The notes beneath the pieces are model-generated. The model was not told the origin of the DNA. It worked only from the letters and a program-made list of their open reading frames with translations, and searched no databases. Position numbers and translations under genes: made by a program. Below, piece after piece: positions 60,773-64,000 of a stretch of DNA of 64,000 nt. Origin of the DNA: Gammaproteobacteria bacterium (GTDB taxonomy: Bacteria; Pseudomonadota; Gammaproteobacteria; Pseudomonadales; Pseudomonadaceae). Where the stretch lies: the NCBI GenBank assembly GCA_018816095.1, contig JAHIWP010000016.1, positions 1 to 64,000 on the forward strand, written 5' to 3'. The first letter of the stretch is position 1; each line of letters opens with the position of its first letter.

Positions 60773-61108
60773 ATGATGCGTTTTCCCTTAATTCGCCGGC
60801 CGGTGTTTACCTGCCTGGCGTTGCTGATGCTGCCACTGCGCAGCTGGGCCGAGCTGCCCAACCCGCTTAATGGCGAGGCCGTCACGCCGGCCTTGCACTA
60901 TCAATCACCGCTCAAGGCCTATCAGGGTTTTAGTGAGCAACCGCTGAGTGACTGGCCCGAGGCTAATGAGCGGGTTGCTCGCATCGGCGGCTGGCGTACC
61001 TATGCGCAGGAACCTTGGACTCAACCTGCGGATAACGCGGCCATGCCATCTGCTGAGCCAGCGGCGACTAACCCGCATAGCCAGCATGGAGGAATGTCCC
61101 ATGAGTGA
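60773..61108 (+). CDS. small exported protein of the copper cluster
   Basis: A 111-aa protein with a signal peptide MMRFPLIRRPVFTCLALLML, cleaved near SWA-ELPNP. The mature part has SPLKAYQGFSEQPLSDWPEANERVARIGGWRTYAQEPW and a C-terminal tail with HSQHGGMSHE, whose His and Met residues may bind copper. I recall similar short proteins just upstream of TolC/CopB-like genes in Pseudomonas copper clusters. Its last eight bases overlap the next gene, so translation is coupled. A second ATG follows directly after the first. Confidence 0.75.
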   Translation: MMRFPLIRRPVFTCLALLMLPLRSWAELPNPLNGEAVTPALHYQSPLKAYQGFSEQPLSDWPEANERVARIGGWRTYAQEPWTQPADNAAMPSAEPAATNPHSQHGGMSHE

Positions 61109-62504
61109 TTTTTCACGGGTTGTGCGGGCTGGGCTGTGCGCCGTTGTTGTGCTGCTCGGTGGTTGCGCCAGCTTTACCCCGGATGGTGGCTTCACGGCAG
61201 TCGAGCAGGCAGGCCAGCAACTGGACAAACAGGTGACGTGGGTGAAAACCCCCGAGCAACGCAGCCAGGTCGACGAACGGGTGAGTGAGTTACTCGCGCA
61301 GCCGCTTAGCGTGGAGGCGGCGGTGCAGGTTGCCCTGTTGAATAACCGTGGCCTGCAGGCGAGCTTTGATGCGCTGGGGATCAGCGAGGCGGAGCGGGTG
61401 CAGGCAGGGCGTATCCCTAACCCGGGCTTCTCCTTCGGTCGCCTGGAAAAAGGCAGTGAGGTGGAGTACGAGCGCGGGCTGCATATCAACCTGGCACGCT
61501 TGATCGCCATGCCGTTGACCTCGGGTATGGAAGCCAAACGCTTCGAGCAGATGCAGCGCCAGACTAGCCTGGCGCTGTTCGAGCTAGCCACGCAAACGCG
61601 CAAGGCCTGGTATCGCGCGGTGGCTGCGCAGGAAAGCCTGGGCTTTATGCAGCAGGTGGTGGACTCCGCGGAGGCGGGTGCCGAGCTGGCGCGGCGCTTG
61701 GCGGCAGTGGGCAATTACAGCCTGCTGCAGCAGGCGCAGGAGCAAAGTTTCTATGCCGATGCCGGGCTTAACCTGATCCGCGCCGAGCAGGCGCGGGTGC
61801 AGACGCGCGAGCAGTTAACCCGCTTGCTCGGGTTGTGGGGCGAGCAGCTCGACTTCCGCTTACCTGAGCGCCTGCCGCAATTGCCGGCAACGGCCGAGCC
61901 ATTGCCCGATGTTGAGCGCCTGGCCATGAGTCAGCGCTTGGATATTCAGGCCGTGCGCCTGGATGCTGAGCGTCTGGCCAGCAACTTGGGGCTGAGCAAG
62001 ACCACGCGCTTTATCAATGTGCTGGAGCTGGGCCTGGTGAATAACCGCTCCAATCAGGAGCCGACTCAGCGTGGCTATGAGATCAGCGTCGAGTTGCCGC
62101 TATTCGACTGGAGTGGGGCCAAGGTGGCCAAGGCCGAGGCGCAGTACCGGCAAATGCTCAACCGTGCTGCCGAGACGGCAATCAATGCGCGCTCGCAAGT
62201 GCGCGAGGCTTATTTGGGTTACCAGGCCAGCCATGACATTGCCCGGCATTACCGCGACGAGGTGCTCCCGCTGCGTGCGCGCATCGCCGAGGAAAACGTC
62301 CTGCAGTACAACGGCATGTTTATCAGCACCTTTGAGCTACTGGCCGATGCGCGCAAGCAGATCCTCGCGATCGATGGCTACCTGCAGGCGCAGCGCGACT
62401 TCTGGATCGCCAACGCCGATTTGCAGATGGCCATGCAGGGTGCGCCGAGCTTGCCCTCCACTGTGGCGACCACTGCTGTTGCCGACGAGCCCGCTGGGCA
62501 CTGA
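61101..62504 (+). CDS. TolC-family outer-membrane efflux lipoprotein (copper cluster)
   Basis: A 467-aa outer-membrane efflux protein. It starts MSDFSRVVRAGLCAVVVLLG and the lipobox is LLGGC (Cys22). Two OEP repeats follow: SVEAAVQVALLNNRGLQASFDALGISEAERVQAGRIPNPGFSFG and, later, RLDIQAVRLDAERLASNLGLSKTTRF and YEISVELPLFDWSGAKVAKAEAQYRQM. GGAGG sits eight bases before the ATG. It overlaps the small exported protein gene by eight bases and precedes the multicopper oxidase by 16 bp. It should work as an outer-membrane channel in metal export, but no RND pump of the CusA type is inside the window. Confidence 0.87.
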   Translation: MSDFSRVVRAGLCAVVVLLGGCASFTPDGGFTAVEQAGQQLDKQVTWVKTPEQRSQVDERVSELLAQPLSVEAAVQVALLNNRGLQASFDALGISEAERVQAGRIPNPGFSFGRLEKGSEVEYERGLHINLARLIAMPLTSGMEAKRFEQMQRQTSLALFELATQTRKAWYRAVAAQESLGFMQQVVDSAEAGAELARRLAAVGNYSLLQQAQEQSFYADAGLNLIRAEQARVQTREQLTRLLGLWGEQLDFRLPERLPQLPATAEPLPDVERLAMSQRLDIQAVRLDAERLASNLGLSKTTRFINVLELGLVNNRSNQEPTQRGYEISVELPLFDWSGAKVAKAEAQYRQMLNRAAETAINARSQVREAYLGYQASHDIARHYRDEVLPLRARIAEENVLQYNGMFISTFELLADARKQILAIDGYLQAQRDFWIANADLQMAMQGAPSLPSTVATTAVADEPAGH

Positions 62505-62520
62505 TCAAGGAATTATTCCC

Positions 62521-63933
62521 ATGGTTTCACGACGTGATTTTTTCCTCGGTGCCAGCGCTATCACGGCCGCTGTCGCCACTTCTGCGGTTAGCCGGGTGTC
62601 ACTGGCGGGCATTCCCGAGGCGGTGTCGCAAAGCAGCGCCGACACCATGCCGCCGCTGCAGCCGCAAAACGGTCGGCCTTACAACCCGGTGGTCACCCTC
62701 AATGGCTGGACGCTGCCTTGGCGCATGAACAACGGCGTCAAGGAGTTCCACCTGGTCGCCGAGCCGGTGGTGCGCGAGTTGGCACCTGGCTACAAGGCCC
62801 ATCTGTGGGGCTACAACGGCCAATCGCCGGGGCCGACTATTGAAGTGGTGGAGGGCGACCGGGTGCGCATCTTCGTCACCAACAAATTGCCTGAGCACAC
62901 CAGTATCCACTGGCATGGCCAGCGCCTGCCCAATGGCATGGACGGCGTATCGGGTTTGACCCAGCCGGCGATTCCGGTGGGGAAAACCTTCGTTTACGAG
63001 TTCGAAGCACGCCGCCCCGGCACCTTTATGTACCACCCGCATGCCGACGAAATGACCCAGATGGCCATGGGCATGATGGGCTTTTGGGTCACCCACCCAA
63101 AGAGCCATCATCCGCTGATCAGCGAAGTGGATCGGGATTTCTGCTTTTTGCTCAATGCCTATGACATCGAGCCGGGCGCTTACACGCCAAAAATCATGAC
63201 CATGCTCGACTTCAACCTGTGGACCTTTAACAGCCGCATTTTTCCCGGCATTGATCCGCTGGTGGTGCGGCAGAACGACAAGGTGCGCCTGCGGGTCGGC
63301 AACCTGACCATGACCAATCACCCCATCCATTTGCATGGTCACGAGTTTGAGGTGACTGGCACCGATGGTGGGCCGACACCTGTGGGCGCGCGTTGGCCTG
63401 AGGTCACCACCGACATCGCGGTGGGGCAAATGCGCCAAGTCGAGTTTCTCGCCGATGAGGAGGGCGACTGGGCATTTCATTGCCACAAGAGCCACCACAC
63501 CATGAACGCCATGGGCCATGACGTGCCGACGCTGATCGGTGTGGACCACCGTGAAATGACGCGCAAGATCGCCAAAATAATCCCTGACTACATGGTGATG
63601 GGTGAGCGCGGCATGGCCGATATGGCGGAAATGCAGATGCCGCTGCCGGCCAACACCGCGCCGATGATGACCGGTGACGGCCCCTTCGGCTCGGTAGAAA
63701 TGGGCGGCATGTTCACCATGCTCAAAGTGCGCAAAGACCAACCGGCCGGTGATTACCGCGATCCGGGCTGGTTCAAGCATCCAGCTGGCAGCGTGGCGTA
63801 TGAATGGACCGGTGAGGTGGCCAAGCCGGCGCGCTCAACCGCGGCAGGTGGGCAGTCGATGCCGCTTAAACAGCCGCTCGCTGAGCCGGTTGAAGTACAG
63901 GTGCGTAAGCCCGGCAGCCATGCCGAACATTGA
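62521..63933 (+). CDS. multicopper oxidase (Tat-exported, CopA/CueO-like)
   Basis: A 470-aa periplasmic multicopper oxidase. A twin-arginine signal MVSRRDFFLGASAITAAVAT leads it. All copper ligands are present: HWHGQR, YHPHADEM, HPIHLHGHEF and HCHKSHHTMNAMGH, the last fitting HCHxxxHxxxxM for a complete type 1 site. Met-rich stretches (EMTQMAMGMMGF; GMADMAEMQMP) may bind extra Cu(I). It probably oxidises Cu(I) to Cu(II) in the periplasm for copper tolerance. AAGGA precedes the ATG. It lies 16 bp after the TolC-like gene; further genes may follow beyond the window. Confidence 0.92.
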   Translation: MVSRRDFFLGASAITAAVATSAVSRVSLAGIPEAVSQSSADTMPPLQPQNGRPYNPVVTLNGWTLPWRMNNGVKEFHLVAEPVVRELAPGYKAHLWGYNGQSPGPTIEVVEGDRVRIFVTNKLPEHTSIHWHGQRLPNGMDGVSGLTQPAIPVGKTFVYEFEARRPGTFMYHPHADEMTQMAMGMMGFWVTHPKSHHPLISEVDRDFCFLLNAYDIEPGAYTPKIMTMLDFNLWTFNSRIFPGIDPLVVRQNDKVRLRVGNLTMTNHPIHLHGHEFEVTGTDGGPTPVGARWPEVTTDIAVGQMRQVEFLADEEGDWAFHCHKSHHTMNAMGHDVPTLIGVDHREMTRKIAKIIPDYMVMGERGMADMAEMQMPLPANTAPMMTGDGPFGSVEMGGMFTMLKVRKDQPAGDYRDPGWFKHPAGSVAYEWTGEVAKPARSTAAGGQSMPLKQPLAEPVEVQVRKPGSHAEH

Positions 63934-64000
63934 GACGCAAAAGTTTGTGGGCGGGGCCGGGCGGTGTACTGCTTTAGCCGCGCCCAGTCGAATTCGTACT

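Noticed and set aside
62599..63780. 393-codon minus-strand frame antisense to the multicopper oxidase
   Set aside because: It is a shadow frame; the plus strand carries all copper ligands and a Tat signal.

Overview
The window reads as ordinary chromosome of a GC-rich Pseudomonas species. The block ldhA-gacS (minus) facing cysM-rlmD-relA (plus) is an arrangement I associate with Pseudomonas, and the aapJQMP, cysB, DAHP synthase, fan1 and TtgV/RND families are all typical of the genus. The species is not determined. No rRNA, tRNA, CRISPR array, replication origin or intact mobile element was seen.

Layout. 1-149 is the 3' end of an IS5-family transposase. 287-4480 is the aapJQMP general L-amino acid ABC importer, closed by a bidirectional terminator. 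4571-9219 (minus) holds a small envelope/cysteine protein pair, ldhA and the GacS hybrid kinase. 9371-14030 (plus) holds cysM, rlmD and relA (stringent response). 14140-18819 holds an MDR reductase, an SDR, a BASS transporter, cysB and a universal stress protein. 18965-21178 (minus) is a tight thioredoxin-like / ketopantoate-reductase-like / 5'-nucleotidase operon, followed by a PilZ protein and DAHP synthase. 23015-27367 is an oxidoreductase patch (two SDRs, a GST-like isomerase, an Old Yellow Enzyme homologue and a TetR regulator) in which one SDR and the OYE gene carry three single-base frameshifts.

27661-36179 is an accessory, transporter-rich region: a coiled-coil PilZ protein, two divergent LysR/MFS pairs around a cyclophilin-fold lipoprotein, a BenE-like and a LysE-like transporter and a MarR regulator. 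36274-38063 holds an aminotransferase and a GST. 38165-44553 is a DNA-repair neighbourhood: a UvrD-like helicase, an XPD/DinG-type helicase with an N-terminal RecB/Cas4-like nuclease domain translationally coupled to the FAN1 nuclease, and a UmuD relic. 44618-47949 is an ornithine-cyclodeaminase-family locus with an MHS transporter, a candidate 48-aa small protein and a divergent XRE-cupin regulator. 48176-54922 is a solvent/drug RND efflux operon (ttgGHI-like) divergent from its IclR-type regulator TtgV, with a tandem repeat between them that looks like the operator. A decayed IS1182-family transposase follows. 55390-58956 is a DODA-type dioxygenase / SDR / DUF2218 / cytochrome b561 cluster under a divergent LysR gene. 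60235-63933 is a copper-handling cluster (exported proteins, TolC-like channel, Tat-exported multicopper oxidase) whose first gene is interrupted by an in-frame amber codon.

The best candidates for something not yet described are the FAN1 / nuclease-helicase pair, the XRE-cupin / cyclodeaminase / small-protein / MHS locus, and the direct-repeat operator candidates upstream of the LysE gene. Product calls come from reading the translations against remembered families; no database search was run.
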